From: Bacteroidia bacterium Ga0077558
GTDB taxonomy: Bacteria > Bacteroidota > Bacteroidia > Chitinophagales > Chitinophagaceae
DNA length: 55,453 nt
Direction: 5' to 3'
Assembly (NCBI GenBank): GCA_001464625.1
Contig: LNFJ01000068.1
Span: 1-55,453 of the forward strand
The notes under the pieces were generated by a model. It was not told where the DNA came from. It was given only the letters and a program-made list of their open reading frames with translations, and ran no database searches. Of the stretch, positions 35,075-44,010 are shown piece by piece; positions within the stretch are counted from its first letter, which is position 1; the number at the start of each line of letters is the position of its first letter. A program made the position numbers and the translations under genes.

Positions 35075-35782
35075 ATGCAGTACAAACATCTTTTCTTCGA
35101 CCTTGACCATACCATTTGGGATTTTGAAGCCAATAGCCGACTAACATTAAGTGAACTGTACGATACCATGAACTTGCAGGAAAGAGGTGTTCATGATTTT
35201 GATCTGTTTCATAAAAACTATCTCCTTCATAACGATAAACTTTGGGAACGCTACCGCAAAGGCTATATTAAAGTAGATGAGCTTCGGTGGAAAAGAATGT
35301 GGCTGACAATGCTGGATTTTAAAATTGCCGATGAGCCTATGGCAAGAAAGATGGGAGATATTTTTCTTGATTTGCTACCTACCCGCAAATTGTTATTTCC
35401 TTATACTATTGAAATATTAGATTACCTCGTTGCAAAAAAATATGAACTACATTTAATTACCAACGGGTTTGAAAAAACACAACACAGCAAACTAAAAAAC
35501 GCAGGTCTTGCTCCCTATTTTAAAGAAGTTATTACCTCAGAAGGCAGTAACAGCCTGAAACCACATAAAGAAATTTTTGACTACGCATTGCAAAGAACAA
35601 ACGCAAACCCAGATCAAAGCATTATGATAGGTGATAGTATTGAGGCTGACATTTTAGGTGCCATGAATTCAGGAATAGACCAGGTGCATGTAAATCACTT
35701 AACCAACAAAGCTGAAATGGCGAATGGAAAGCTACCCACTTATACTGTTTATTCGCTAAAAGAATTGGAAGGGATATTTTAA
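35075..35782 (+). CDS. YjjG-family noncanonical pyrimidine nucleotidase (HAD superfamily)
   Basis: The HAD nucleophile motif is FFDLDHTIWDFE (Asp9, Asp11). Motif II is the T in LHLITNGFEKTQ, motif III the K in SNSLKPHKEIF, and motif IV IGDSIEADILGAMNSG. The start FFDLDHTxWDFE and a length of 235 fit the YjjG group, which dephosphorylates nucleoside monophosphates and damaged pyrimidine nucleotides. The true substrate is inferred. It is followed by a short 7-bp periodic stretch and faces the psd gene. Confidence 0.9.
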   Translation: MQYKHLFFDLDHTIWDFEANSRLTLSELYDTMNLQERGVHDFDLFHKNYLLHNDKLWERYRKGYIKVDELRWKRMWLTMLDFKIADEPMARKMGDIFLDLLPTRKLLFPYTIEILDYLVAKKYELHLITNGFEKTQHSKLKNAGLAPYFKEVITSEGSNSLKPHKEIFDYALQRTNANPDQSIMIGDSIEADILGAMNSGIDQVHVNHLTNKAEMANGKLPTYTVYSLKELEGIF

Positions 35783-35789
35783 AACAGCT

Positions 35790-35817
35790 GCGAGTTATTA
35801 GTGATGATTAGCGAGCC
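35790..35817 (+). repeat. Degenerate heptamer stretch after the HAD gene
   Basis: Units GCGAGTT, ATTAGTG, ATGATTA, GCGAGCC, with GCGAG recurring after 21 bp. A similar three-unit stretch (GGTGGGT, AGTGAAT, AGTGGGC) occurs at 36527-36545 just outside the psd start. Weaker than the other arrays. Confidence 0.45.
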
Positions 35818-35835
35818 GCTAAAAGCGAAAAGCCT

Positions 35836-36492
35836 TTACCATGTAGCTATAACCGTCACACCACCTTTTGGCTTATCACCAATGTTCACCAAAATTTTTG
35901 CATCTAATGGTAATAATAAATCAACTCTTGAGCCCAATTTGATAAAGCCCATTTCATCGGTTTGATTTACTTGTTGTCCGGGTTTAAGATAATTGCAAAT
36001 ACGCTTTGCCAATGCTCCGGCTATTTGTTTTACCAAAATCTCTTTTCCGTCTTTACGATATACAACAGAATGACGTTCATTTTCTGTAGATGATTTTGGA
36101 TGCCAGGCTACCAAATATTTTCCTTTGTGATACTGGCTATAGGCTACTTCGCCACTTACCGGATTGCGGTTTACATGCACATTCAACGGACTCATAAAAA
36201 TAGAAACCTGCATACGGCGGTCGGTAAAATATTCATCGGCTTGAACCTCTTCTATCACTACTACTTTGCCATCGGCTGGCGCAACGATTGCATTTTCCTG
36301 GATAGTTAATTGTCTTTTTGGTATGCGGAAAAAGGAAATGAGAAATAACAACAGTCCCAAAGTGCCTATAAAGATCAACAGGCTTAAAACGGGAATAGAA
36401 GAACTAAGAAAGTAAAAAGAAAGCACATTGATGATACCGAAAAGTATGGTGGCGATAGCTATGCTGGTATATCCTTCTTTATGTATGGTCAT
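35836..36492 (-). CDS. psd: Phosphatidylserine decarboxylase (short type)
   Basis: The enzyme converts phosphatidylserine to phosphatidylethanolamine. I start at the ATG at 36492 (MTIHKEGYTSIAIATILFG), giving 218 residues with two N-terminal membrane segments. The catalytic chain has MQVSIFMSPLNVHVNRNPVSG. Self-cleavage and formation of the pyruvoyl group should occur at the Gly-Ser of FIKLGSRVDLLLP, the form seen in the short Psd family. cdsA lies just upstream on the same strand, which supplies CDP-diacylglycerol, so the two genes belong to one phospholipid pathway. A CPBP protease gene precedes both. Confidence 0.92.
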   Translation of the reverse strand: MTIHKEGYTSIAIATILFGIINVLSFYFLSSSIPVLSLLIFIGTLGLLLFLISFFRIPKRQLTIQENAIVAPADGKVVVIEEVQADEYFTDRRMQVSIFMSPLNVHVNRNPVSGEVAYSQYHKGKYLVAWHPKSSTENERHSVVYRKDGKEILVKQIAGALAKRICNYLKPGQQVNQTDEMGFIKLGSRVDLLLPLDAKILVNIGDKPKGGVTVIATW

Positions 36493-36545
36493 TGAGCCGT
36501 GGTTGAAGGGCAAATATAGGAAAATGGTGGGTAGTGAATAGTGGG

Positions 36546-37433
36546 CTAAATACCACTTAATACTAAATAGAGCCATACAAAAGGAACGGCAATCAACATA
36601 GAATCAAATCTGTCTAAGAAACCACCATGACCGGGCATTAGTGAACCACTATCTTTTACTCCGGCCATTCTTTTTAGTTTGGATTCGAGTAAGTCGCCAA
36701 AGGTGCCGAAGATTGAAGAGATGGCGGCGATGATAATAATCTCCTTAACAACAAAATTAAATTGCCATGCTATTAACCCTGTAACTACCATAGCCAGCAT
36801 AATACCTCCTATTGTACCTTCTAATGTTTTTTTTGGTGAAATTTTCGAGAGGGGTGTTCTACCAATAAATGAACCTACAATGTATGCCATGGTATCGTTT
36901 ATCCATATTGAAGCGACGATTGCACATGGGACAACTTTAAAATGCCAATCCGGAGGATAGATATAACTTATATTAGGTTCCGCTATAAAATACTCAGCTC
37001 GCAAATCCATCATCAACCCCCAGCTCAATGAAATATAAATTAGCCCAAAAACAGAATGCCCAATATTTTTTAATTGAATGTTTTTGGTAAAAAGCAATTC
37101 TGTTATCGGTAATATAAAGGCGATGATCAGCCCAAGCCACCAGCCAATTTCATGCAGCCGCATTCCAAAAATAGAATAGGCATCGCTGCTGAACCAGAGC
37201 ATCAAACACCAGCCGGCTATCATAACTCCATACTTATGAAAAGGAGTTATTTCTTTATAGCTAGGGTCAATTAAAGCAACTAGTTTCTGGTATTCGATCC
37301 AGCAGCCAAAATGTATGACGGAAAATAAAATGAAAAAGCTCCAATGGTTCCATAACAACCCTAGTAACATCACTGCTGCAAAGATGATTGCAGTTAGTGC
37401 TCTTGTTTTGAAGGTTTGAATATTGAAAGCCAT
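36546..37433 (-). CDS. cdsA: Phosphatidate cytidylyltransferase
   Basis: CdsA makes CDP-diacylglycerol from phosphatidic acid and CTP at the inner membrane. The protein has about eight membrane spans and the full family signature near its C-terminus: SKLKRMAGVKDSGSLMPGHG, then GFLDRFDSMLIAVP, which includes the catalytic Asp pair. Another conserved piece is KTLEGTIGGIMLAM. Length 295 is usual. It sits between a CPBP protease gene (12 bp upstream) and psd, all on the minus strand. This is a compact lipid-synthesis operon. Confidence 0.95.
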   Translation of the reverse strand: MAFNIQTFKTRALTAIIFAAVMLLGLLWNHWSFFILFSVIHFGCWIEYQKLVALIDPSYKEITPFHKYGVMIAGWCLMLWFSSDAYSIFGMRLHEIGWWLGLIIAFILPITELLFTKNIQLKNIGHSVFGLIYISLSWGLMMDLRAEYFIAEPNISYIYPPDWHFKVVPCAIVASIWINDTMAYIVGSFIGRTPLSKISPKKTLEGTIGGIMLAMVVTGLIAWQFNFVVKEIIIIAAISSIFGTFGDLLESKLKRMAGVKDSGSLMPGHGGFLDRFDSMLIAVPFVWLYLVLSGI

Positions 37434-37445
37434 GAATAAAATATT

Positions 37446-38396
37446 TTAAAACGGGTGATCTTTTAGAGGTACATCATCCTCTGCATATATTTCGCTATAC
37501 GTAGTAGTTGACTTTCTTCTTACCCATTCAAATAATAAGACTACCAATATAAAACTAATAGAACCGGCTAATGCCAGATTATTGGTTTGTACTACATTCT
37601 CATCATTCAACATTTCGGGGTTAAAATAAGTGGCCACTATCAACACCGCATCATAAATAAAATGTGCTGCAATGGCTACCCACAAACTTCCGCTGTACCA
37701 ATATAATGCCCCCAACAATATGCCTAATAAAAAACGTGGCAGAAAACCATAGAACTGCATGTGCATGGCAGAAAATAAAAATGCTGCTACAATAATTCCT
37801 GCCCAATGTTTTTTAAATATTTTAATTAATAATCGCTGTGCGGCTCCCCGAAATAATAATTCTTCGCCTACTGCTGCCAAACCCGCAATGCAAATAATAT
37901 TCAGAATCAAATCCTGCACAGTACGTTTGGAGAGTAATGCTTTTACCGTTTTGGCGGCTTCTTCTTCACCGCTTTTCATCCAATCTTGCCAGTCTGAAGG
38001 AAATGGAAAATTTCTATTTAACTCTCCCAGCCAATTTACAAGAGGAAGTGCAACGATCATTATTGCAATACCTGCCAAAAAATAAAAACCATTGGAAGAT
38101 TTTTTGAGGCCTAAATATTTTTTGGAATCGGTGCTGAAAAGTCTTGCACAAATAAAAGTGGGTACCAAAAACAAACTTACAAACTGTATAACCTGCATTC
38201 CACGAATAAATGTTATCATACCGGGTTTTGAATAATCCCATTTTGACGAATCACCCATTTCTGTAATGTTGATACCCGTAATGGCGGAAAGTAATACTGT
38301 CCCCAACAGCCCCAACAAGAAAAAACTTACCAATGCAATACTGATTAATAACAGAAATTGATTGCCCGCAGATTTTGCCTTTAATAATCCTCGCAT
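37446..38396 (-). CDS. CPBP-family intramembrane glutamic endopeptidase
   Basis: A multi-span membrane protease (Abi/CAAX-like). The active-site motif EELLFRG sits in AAVGEELLFRGAAQRLL, the second motif in FSAMHMQFYGFLPRFLLGILLG and the third in AAHFIYDAVLI. About eight hydrophobic segments are present. I start at the ATG at 38396 (MRGLLKAKSAGNQ); the longer frame overlaps the divergent dus gene and is not hydrophobic. Its substrate is unknown. It appears to head the cdsA-psd operon. It diverges from dus with 74 bp between starts. Confidence 0.9.
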   Translation of the reverse strand: MRGLLKAKSAGNQFLLLISIALVSFFLLGLLGTVLLSAITGINITEMGDSSKWDYSKPGMITFIRGMQVIQFVSLFLVPTFICARLFSTDSKKYLGLKKSSNGFYFLAGIAIMIVALPLVNWLGELNRNFPFPSDWQDWMKSGEEEAAKTVKALLSKRTVQDLILNIICIAGLAAVGEELLFRGAAQRLLIKIFKKHWAGIIVAAFLFSAMHMQFYGFLPRFLLGILLGALYWYSGSLWVAIAAHFIYDAVLIVATYFNPEMLNDENVVQTNNLALAGSISFILVVLLFEWVRRKSTTTYSEIYAEDDVPLKDHPF

Positions 38397-38420
38397 TAGT
38401 AAACTCTGGTTTTTTGATTG

Positions 38421-38428
38421 TAAATTTG
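38421..38428 (+). promoter_or_regulatory. Bacteroidota -7 promoter box of dus
   Basis: TAAATTTG is an exact TAnnTTTG match. It lies 42 bp before the dus start at 38471, in the divergent spacer with the CPBP protease gene. A proper -33 element was not obvious. Confidence 0.45.
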
Positions 38429-38470
38429 CCGCTTGTACTCCTTCGCAAAAGCGTTGGTGTACGCTGTAAA

Positions 38471-39511
38471 ATGGTAAAGATAGGTAACATACAACTTCCT
38501 GATTTTCCGCTTCTATTGGCACCCATGGAAGACGTAAGCGATCCACCGTTTAGGGCTGTATGTAAGGATAACGGGGCGGATCTTATGTACACGGAATTTA
38601 TTTCGTCTGAAGGACTGATAAGAGATGCGATCAAAAGCCGGAAAAAACTGGACATTTTCGAATATGAACGTCCTGTTGGCATCCAGATATTTGGTGGCGA
38701 TGAAGATAGTTTGGCAATGGCGGCAAAAATTGTGGAAGTTACTAATCCGGATCTGCTGGACATCAATTTCGGTTGCCCCGTTAAAAAAGTAGCGTTGAAA
38801 GGTGCCGGTGCCGGTGTATTAAAAGATATTGATCTGATGGTGCGGCTTACATCGGCTGTTGTAAAAGCCACTTCATTACCTGTTACAGTAAAAACAAGAT
38901 TGGGTTGGGATGATAAGACAAGAAATATTGAAGAAGTAGCCGAACGTTTGCAAGATGTAGGCATACAGGCTCTCGCTATACATGGCAGAACAAGAACGCA
39001 GATGTATAAAGGCGAAGCTGATTGGACATTGATCGGTAAAGTGAAAAATAATCCCCGTATTAAAATTCCCATTTTTGGTAATGGCGATATAGACTCTCCT
39101 GAAAAAGCGGTGGAATATAAAAACCGCTATGGTGTAGATGGGATTATGATTGGCCGTGCCGCTATTGGTTACCCCTGGATCTTTAACGAGATAAAACATT
39201 TTATAAAAACAAGTGAGCATTTACCACCCCCAACAATTGAAGATCGTTTATTTGTTTGTCGCAAGCATTTGAACAAATCCATTGAATGGAAAAACCCGGT
39301 GGTAGGTATTAATGAAATGCGCCGCCACTATGCTAATTATTTAAAAGGATTACCCAATATAAAAGAGTTTCGCAATAAACTGGTAACGCTAACTACCGAA
39401 GAAGAAATTAATGCGGTGTTTGATGAAATTGCTAAAACATACGGCTGTTATGAGTTTGAGAAAACCCCGATCGAATTGGTGAACTACCACGAGAAATGCC
39501 CGGTGGAATAA
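38471..39511 (+). CDS. dusB: tRNA-dihydrouridine synthase (DusB-type)
   Basis: Dus enzymes reduce uridines in the tRNA D-loop with FMN and NADPH. The FMN barrel begins LLLAPMEDVSDPPFRAVCKD and has the family signature LDINFGCPVKKVALKGAGAG with the catalytic Cys of NFGCP. Further conserved parts are VKTRLGWDDKT, IHGRTRTQMYKGEADW, GNGDIDSPE and GVDGIMIGRAAIGYPWIF. I start at the ATG at 38471, since the frame before it codes hydrophobic residues unlike the family. Length 346. The SMR exporter starts 9 bp after its stop, so the two are likely co-transcribed. Confidence 0.94.
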   Translation: MVKIGNIQLPDFPLLLAPMEDVSDPPFRAVCKDNGADLMYTEFISSEGLIRDAIKSRKKLDIFEYERPVGIQIFGGDEDSLAMAAKIVEVTNPDLLDINFGCPVKKVALKGAGAGVLKDIDLMVRLTSAVVKATSLPVTVKTRLGWDDKTRNIEEVAERLQDVGIQALAIHGRTRTQMYKGEADWTLIGKVKNNPRIKIPIFGNGDIDSPEKAVEYKNRYGVDGIMIGRAAIGYPWIFNEIKHFIKTSEHLPPPTIEDRLFVCRKHLNKSIEWKNPVVGINEMRRHYANYLKGLPNIKEFRNKLVTLTTEEEINAVFDEIAKTYGCYEFEKTPIELVNYHEKCPVE

Positions 39512-39520
39512 TTATTAACG

Positions 39521-39847
39521 ATGAGTTGGTTTCTATTAGTTATAGCTGGATTATTTGAAGTAGGCTTTGCTTCCTGTTTGGGAAAAGCAAAAGAAACTTC
39601 GGGTACAACATCAACCTGGTGGATGGTAGGATTTTTTGTATGCCTGACCATTAGCATGATACTTCTTTATAAGGCCACACAAAATTTACCAATAGGCACT
39701 GCCTATGCCGTATGGACAGGTATTGGTGCTGTAGGAACTGTACTAGTAGGAATTTTTGTTTTTAAAGAACCTGCTGATTTTTGGAGACTATTCTTTATCA
39801 CCACATTGATTGCATCAATAGTGGGGTTGAAAGTTGTATCGCATTAA
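39521..39847 (+). CDS. SMR-family exporter, SugE/Gdx-like (guanidinium)
   Basis: A 108-residue protein with four membrane helices, the size and layout of small multidrug resistance proteins. The essential membrane Glu is E13 in AGLFEVGFASCLGKAKET. The stretch LPIGTAYAVWTGIGAVGT is diagnostic of SMR proteins, and the N-terminus reads like the SugE/Gdx subgroup, which exports guanidinium with protons. It works as a dimer in the inner membrane. No guanidine riboswitch was seen upstream; it is tightly linked to dus. Subgroup assignment is inferred. Confidence 0.88.
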   Translation: MSWFLLVIAGLFEVGFASCLGKAKETSGTTSTWWMVGFFVCLTISMILLYKATQNLPIGTAYAVWTGIGAVGTVLVGIFVFKEPADFWRLFFITTLIASIVGLKVVSH

Positions 39848-39859
39848 AAACTTTGCTTC

Positions 39860-40552
39860 TTATTTTCTTATTGCTGTTCTTATTTCGGTATTTGCCGGTG
39901 AAACACCCGGATCAAAGTAATTCGTCAACACTCCTTCTTCATTAACGAGATATTTCGAAAAATTCCAGGTAGGAAATTGATTGCACCACCCATTCTTTGT
40001 ACTATCTGTTAACCATTGAAAAACCGGGTTCTGTTCTGCTGATTGTATAACAACTGATTTTTGAGCCAACGGAAAGCTAACACCATAGTTCTTTTTACAA
40101 AAAGCAGCTATATCGGCATCCGTTCCTTTCTCCTGTTCTTTAAAATCATTTGCCGGAAAAGCAATTACCACCAGTTTACTACTGTTGTCGTTGTATAATC
40201 TTTGCAAGTCATCATATTGATTGGTGTAGCCGCAATCGCTGGCGGTATTTACCAGCAATACCTTTTTCCCTTTCAATGAGGAAAAAGAAAATTCGCTGCC
40301 ATCGCTCAACTTTGTTTTCAAATCATAGAAAGAAGTTACCGGAGCCTTTACTTGTGTATTTTCCATTTTTTTTGATTTACTGCCGGTTAGTTTATTAAGC
40401 CACATAATAGCAGGATACGCCGCTTTCATTATTTTTTGCCGATACGTCATGTTTTTTGAATTACGGTTAACGATTTCTACATACACAGCAAATGCTGCAA
40501 GCAGTACCAATAGAACAATTATAAACCGTTTTAGTTTTTTCATTGTCTCCAT
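39860..40552 (-). CDS. Glutathione peroxidase family protein, membrane-anchored
   Basis: Reduces hydroperoxides using a thiol donor. The N-terminal ~70 residues contain one membrane anchor (FIIVLLVLLAAFAVYVEIV) and a linker, so the enzyme likely faces the periplasm. The thioredoxin-fold domain carries the catalytic Cys107 in LVNTASDCGYTNQYDDLQ (Cys, not selenocysteine), the Gln region as PANDFKEQEKGT and the Trp in FPTWNFSKYLV. In bacteria these enzymes often use thioredoxin instead of glutathione. Start ATG at 40552; an alternative ATG three codons later (40543) is equally plausible. It converges with the SMR exporter. Confidence 0.92.
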   Translation of the reverse strand: METMKKLKRFIIVLLVLLAAFAVYVEIVNRNSKNMTYRQKIMKAAYPAIMWLNKLTGSKSKKMENTQVKAPVTSFYDLKTKLSDGSEFSFSSLKGKKVLLVNTASDCGYTNQYDDLQRLYNDNSSKLVVIAFPANDFKEQEKGTDADIAAFCKKNYGVSFPLAQKSVVIQSAEQNPVFQWLTDSTKNGWCNQFPTWNFSKYLVNEEGVLTNYFDPGVSPANTEIRTAIRK

Positions 40553-40653
40553 TCTTAGTAGAATTATTCAGCTTCGACAGTTGTCAAAGCTATTCTTTTA
40601 TTATTGCAGGAGGAGATTAAATATTTTTGCGCAAAGAATACTGCTAATGACTT

Positions 40654-42027
40654 TTACTTTATTACCCACTTAAACAATTTCAGCTTCCCTTTAAAAGGAG
40701 GATACTTAATACGAGGATCGAACCAGGTGGGAGTTTTCATCACCGATTTTTTATGACTGAAGGTGTCGAAAGAATATTTACCATGACAAACACCCATACC
40801 ACTAAAACCTCTTCCACCAAACGGCAGATGATGATTGGTGAAATGCCAGCTTGAGTTATTGATACAGGCCCCACCCGCAGGTACTGCTGTTATCCAGCTA
40901 TTGGCTTTTTTGTTGCTGCCCGTATACACATAAAATGATAATGGGTTTGGATTACGCTTAATTATTTCAATCGCATCTTCCATCGTGGTAAAAGAAAGTA
41001 TCGGTAATACGGGGCCAAAAATTTCTTCCCGCATTAATTTATTACCCGGTATGAGATCTGTAATGATGGTTGGCTCTATGTATAAACTCTCCTTATCTGT
41101 TTTTCCGCCGTGTAAAATCGTTCCTTCTGCCAGGTAATTACTTATCCTGTCAAACTGTTTTGTATTAATAATTTTACAATAGTTATAGCTCTCTGCCGGG
41201 TTGGTTGTAAAAAATTGTTGAATCGCATTTTTTAATGCCTCAATAAGAGCTAGTTTTTGAGACTCATGCACTAAAATGTAATCCGGCGCAATGCACATTT
41301 GTCCGGCATTCGAATACTTTGCCACGGCAATCCTTCTTGCAGCTACTTTTATATTTGCATCGCTTTCAATAATACAAGGGCTTTTACCACCTAGTTCTAA
41401 TGTTACAGGCACTAAGTTTTCCGCAGCCATTTTATAAATAATTTTTCCTACTGCCGTACTGCCTGTAAAAAAAACATGGTCAAAAATAAAATTGTTCATC
41501 ATTTGCGGAATTACCATGCTGCCTTCACCTTCAACATATAAAATATATTCCGGTGAAAAAGTTTCTTCAATAATTTTCTTTATTACTGCTGACGTGGCCG
41601 GTGCAAATTCGCTGGGTTTTAATACCACACAATTGCCGGCTGATATTGCTCCAACCATCGGGTTTATCAGTAATTGAAAAGGATAGTTCCAGGGACCAAT
41701 TACCAATACTACACCCAGTGGTTCACTAATAATCTTACTGCCTGACGGCATATTGAGCAGGTTAGTAGAAACTGGTTCGGCTTCCATCCATTGAGCTAGT
41801 TTTTTAATAGCCAGGTTGAGCTCTGTAATTACAATCCCAATTTCAGTAACCCAAGTTTCCTCAGGTGCTTTTTTTAAGTCGGCATATAAAGCATCGTACA
41901 GATCCTGTTCATGTTTCAGGATAGCTGCTTTGAGTTTTTTTAGTTGCTCCTTTCTAAAGTCGTACGACCTTGTGGCACCGCTATTGAAATATTGCCTCAT
42001 TTTTTGAAGGCTCGAAATGTCTGGCAT
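40654..42027 (-). CDS. NAD(P)-dependent aldehyde dehydrogenase (class 3 type)
   Basis: Oxidises aldehydes to carboxylates. At 457 residues it has the shorter class 3/fatty-aldehyde-type layout. Visible motifs are PWNYPFQLLINPMVGAISAGN, FFTGSTAVGKII, the general base Glu in LELGGKSPCII, and the nucleophile Cys in NAGQMCIAPDY. The C-terminus has the conserved FGPVLPILSF and NPLSFYVYTG. The start MPDISSLQKMRQYFNSG is typical. It is divergent from tadA with 42 bp between the starts. The natural substrate cannot be read here. Confidence 0.93.
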   Translation of the reverse strand: MPDISSLQKMRQYFNSGATRSYDFRKEQLKKLKAAILKHEQDLYDALYADLKKAPEETWVTEIGIVITELNLAIKKLAQWMEAEPVSTNLLNMPSGSKIISEPLGVVLVIGPWNYPFQLLINPMVGAISAGNCVVLKPSEFAPATSAVIKKIIEETFSPEYILYVEGEGSMVIPQMMNNFIFDHVFFTGSTAVGKIIYKMAAENLVPVTLELGGKSPCIIESDANIKVAARRIAVAKYSNAGQMCIAPDYILVHESQKLALIEALKNAIQQFFTTNPAESYNYCKIINTKQFDRISNYLAEGTILHGGKTDKESLYIEPTIITDLIPGNKLMREEIFGPVLPILSFTTMEDAIEIIKRNPNPLSFYVYTGSNKKANSWITAVPAGGACINNSSWHFTNHHLPFGGRGFSGMGVCHGKYSFDTFSHKKSVMKTPTWFDPRIKYPPFKGKLKLFKWVIK

Positions 42028-42069
42028 TAATTCTAATTTTATACCAAGGTAATTAAAACTCTCCGCTCC

Positions 42070-42507
42070 ATGACTGATGAATATTACATGATGCAGGCAC
42101 TAAAAGAAGCTAAAAGAGCTTTTGAAGATGATGAAATACCCATTGGTGCTGTTGTGGTTATCAATGAAAAAATAATTGCACGGGGCCATAACATGACTGA
42201 AAGGCTAAACGACCCCACTGCTCATGCAGAAATGATTGCCTTAACATCTGCCTTTAATAATTTAGGTGCTAAATATTTACCTGAGGCCACTTTATATGTA
42301 ACAGTTGAGCCTTGCTTTATGTGTGCCGGAGCTATTTACTGGAGCAAATTGGGCAAAATTGTATATGGTGCAGATGATGAAAAGAATGGTTATAAAAAAA
42401 CGGCTGGTTCTAATTGGCCATTTCATCCTAAAACAGAATTGATACGTGGTGTTTTAAAAGATGACTGCGCCAAGCTGATGAAAGATTTTTTTAAGAATAA
42501 AAGATAA
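42070..42507 (+). CDS. tadA: tRNA-specific adenosine deaminase (TadA-type nucleoside deaminase)
   Basis: TadA deaminates A34 to inosine in tRNA-Arg; related nucleoside deaminases act on guanine or cytosine. The zinc site is complete: H52-A-E54 in PTAHAEMIAL, and P81-C82-x-x-C85 in EPCFMCAGA. The loop NMTERLNDPTAHAE and DDEIPIGAVVV are characteristic. Length 145 is normal. A hairpin terminator follows directly. Confidence 0.92.
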   Translation: MTDEYYMMQALKEAKRAFEDDEIPIGAVVVINEKIIARGHNMTERLNDPTAHAEMIALTSAFNNLGAKYLPEATLYVTVEPCFMCAGAIYWSKLGKIVYGADDEKNGYKKTAGSNWPFHPKTELIRGVLKDDCAKLMKDFFKNKR

Positions 42508-42515
42508 TTAATAAA

Positions 42516-42547
42516 AGAGGCTGCCCAGATTTCCTGAAACAGCCTCT
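42516..42547. terminator. Bidirectional terminator
   Basis: Perfect 8-bp arms AGAGGCTG (42516-42523) and CAGCCTCT (42540-42547), 16-nt loop, between tadA and the convergent susD-like gene. Confidence 0.7.
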
Positions 42548-42570
42548 ATAAATATTAATAGTTTATTTAG

Positions 42571-43998
42571 TTATTGATCCCACCATAATTTATCGGCGAG
42601 AGAAGCTACGTTTGGTACATTAGCTCCGTTCTTACTTCTTTCGCCTGTTGGATATTCTAACCGGCGAATAAATGTAGGAAGAACCGCACCTACCGGAAGC
42701 CCAAAATCTTTATAGCCATAATTATGACGACGGGCATCATTCCAGGCTTCTGCATTTAAATAGGTAGCTACATATTTTTCTCTAAAAATCATATCCTTTG
42801 TTAAATTGGCCGAACCAACTGATACTGCAGCGAGATAGTCAGTTCTTTCTGCACCTGCGGGTACTTGTAATTTATCCATATTAGCATTAATACCTGCCAG
42901 GTATGCAGTATAAGCTCTGCCGGGGTTAGTACCAAATGCGGCTTCAGCTTCAATAAACTTAAGTTCGGCGTATGTAACAATAAGCAGCGGTGCTACATCA
43001 CTTGTCCAGGGCGAACTAATAGCTACATAATTTTCATCTTTCACGGTGTTATTTCCAGGTGCTCTGTTACCGGCTCCATTCACTGTGCCTTTCCAAAGAC
43101 CATGCGTTGTAACCGGATTAGGGTCAGTAATTTTTCTAATTCTTGGATCAAATATGCCATAGGTTACACCGTTAAGATGATCGACTAGTTGTTCAGACAA
43201 CCAACCGGATAAAGTTAAGCTTGCATTATTTCTTGCTACCTGTGCCCAGCTATTTCTTAATTGAAAAGCAGCCATGCCTGCATCATCACTGTTGGAAGTG
43301 TACGCATTATCAATTGCAGTTAATACTGATGCTGCATTATAGCTTGGCAATTTGCTTACTTTGATCAACATTCTTGCTTTTAAGGCTTGTGCCGTTTTGA
43401 TCCAACGGGCAAGTACACCTGCATGAATAAGATCACTTGCTACAGCCAGTTTAATAGTTGCATTTGTTTTGGCCAGCTCTACAATTGCTTCATTCAGCAA
43501 AGTAAGGGCTGAGTTATAAAGATCCTGGTGAGTATCGTACTTCGGAGTAAGTGTGCTGGTGCTAAAAGCATCCGAATAAGGAGCATTACCCCATAAATCG
43601 GAGACAAGATTTATATGATACGCCAGTAATACATTAGCCACTCCCAAATATTCGCTGGAACCTTGTTTTATAGCAAGGTTACGCATATCAGAAATATCTG
43701 CCATTGCATAATACAACGCATCCCATGTACCCGTATAATCTACTATCTGGTAAATATCTGTTGATGCACTTGCACCGGGGTTTGCAAGGTATTGTACAAG
43801 CGGGGCAACAACGCTGGCTACATTGTAACTATTTATACCTGTTTTATGAGTTGCTGTACTTAATAAAGATGGCAACGAAGGTGTAGTAACCTGGTTGGGA
43901 TTATCATTTAAATCAAAGTAATCCTTTCGGCAACTTTGAAAACTAAAAACAATCACCGCTACCAGAATTAGTAAATATTTTTTATTGCTTTTTTTCAT
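42571..43998 (-). CDS. SusD/RagB-family nutrient-binding lipoprotein (SusD-like_2 type)
   Basis: An outer-surface lipoprotein that caps a SusC-type channel and binds its ligand. The lipobox is VFSFQSC (Cys22), followed by the family opening RKDYFDLNDNPNQVTTPSLP. The helical TPR-like core has DLWGNAPYSDAF, typical of the SusD-like_2 branch, and the C-terminus has FREKYVATYLNAEAWNDARR. At 475 residues the length fits. susC lies 12 bp upstream on the same strand. No glycosidase, protease or sensor is nearby, so the imported substrate is unknown. Confidence 0.92.
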   Translation of the reverse strand: MKKSNKKYLLILVAVIVFSFQSCRKDYFDLNDNPNQVTTPSLPSLLSTATHKTGINSYNVASVVAPLVQYLANPGASASTDIYQIVDYTGTWDALYYAMADISDMRNLAIKQGSSEYLGVANVLLAYHINLVSDLWGNAPYSDAFSTSTLTPKYDTHQDLYNSALTLLNEAIVELAKTNATIKLAVASDLIHAGVLARWIKTAQALKARMLIKVSKLPSYNAASVLTAIDNAYTSNSDDAGMAAFQLRNSWAQVARNNASLTLSGWLSEQLVDHLNGVTYGIFDPRIRKITDPNPVTTHGLWKGTVNGAGNRAPGNNTVKDENYVAISSPWTSDVAPLLIVTYAELKFIEAEAAFGTNPGRAYTAYLAGINANMDKLQVPAGAERTDYLAAVSVGSANLTKDMIFREKYVATYLNAEAWNDARRHNYGYKDFGLPVGAVLPTFIRRLEYPTGERSKNGANVPNVASLADKLWWDQ

Positions 43999-44010
43999 GA
44001 TAACAAGTTT

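Noticed and set aside
38251..39072. 273-codon minus-strand open frame inside dus
   Set aside because: It is opposite a clear dus gene and resembles no protein.
40622..40629. TATTTTTG promoter-like box on the plus strand near the aldehyde dehydrogenase 3' end
   Set aside because: No plus-strand gene lies downstream; probably chance in AT-rich sequence.
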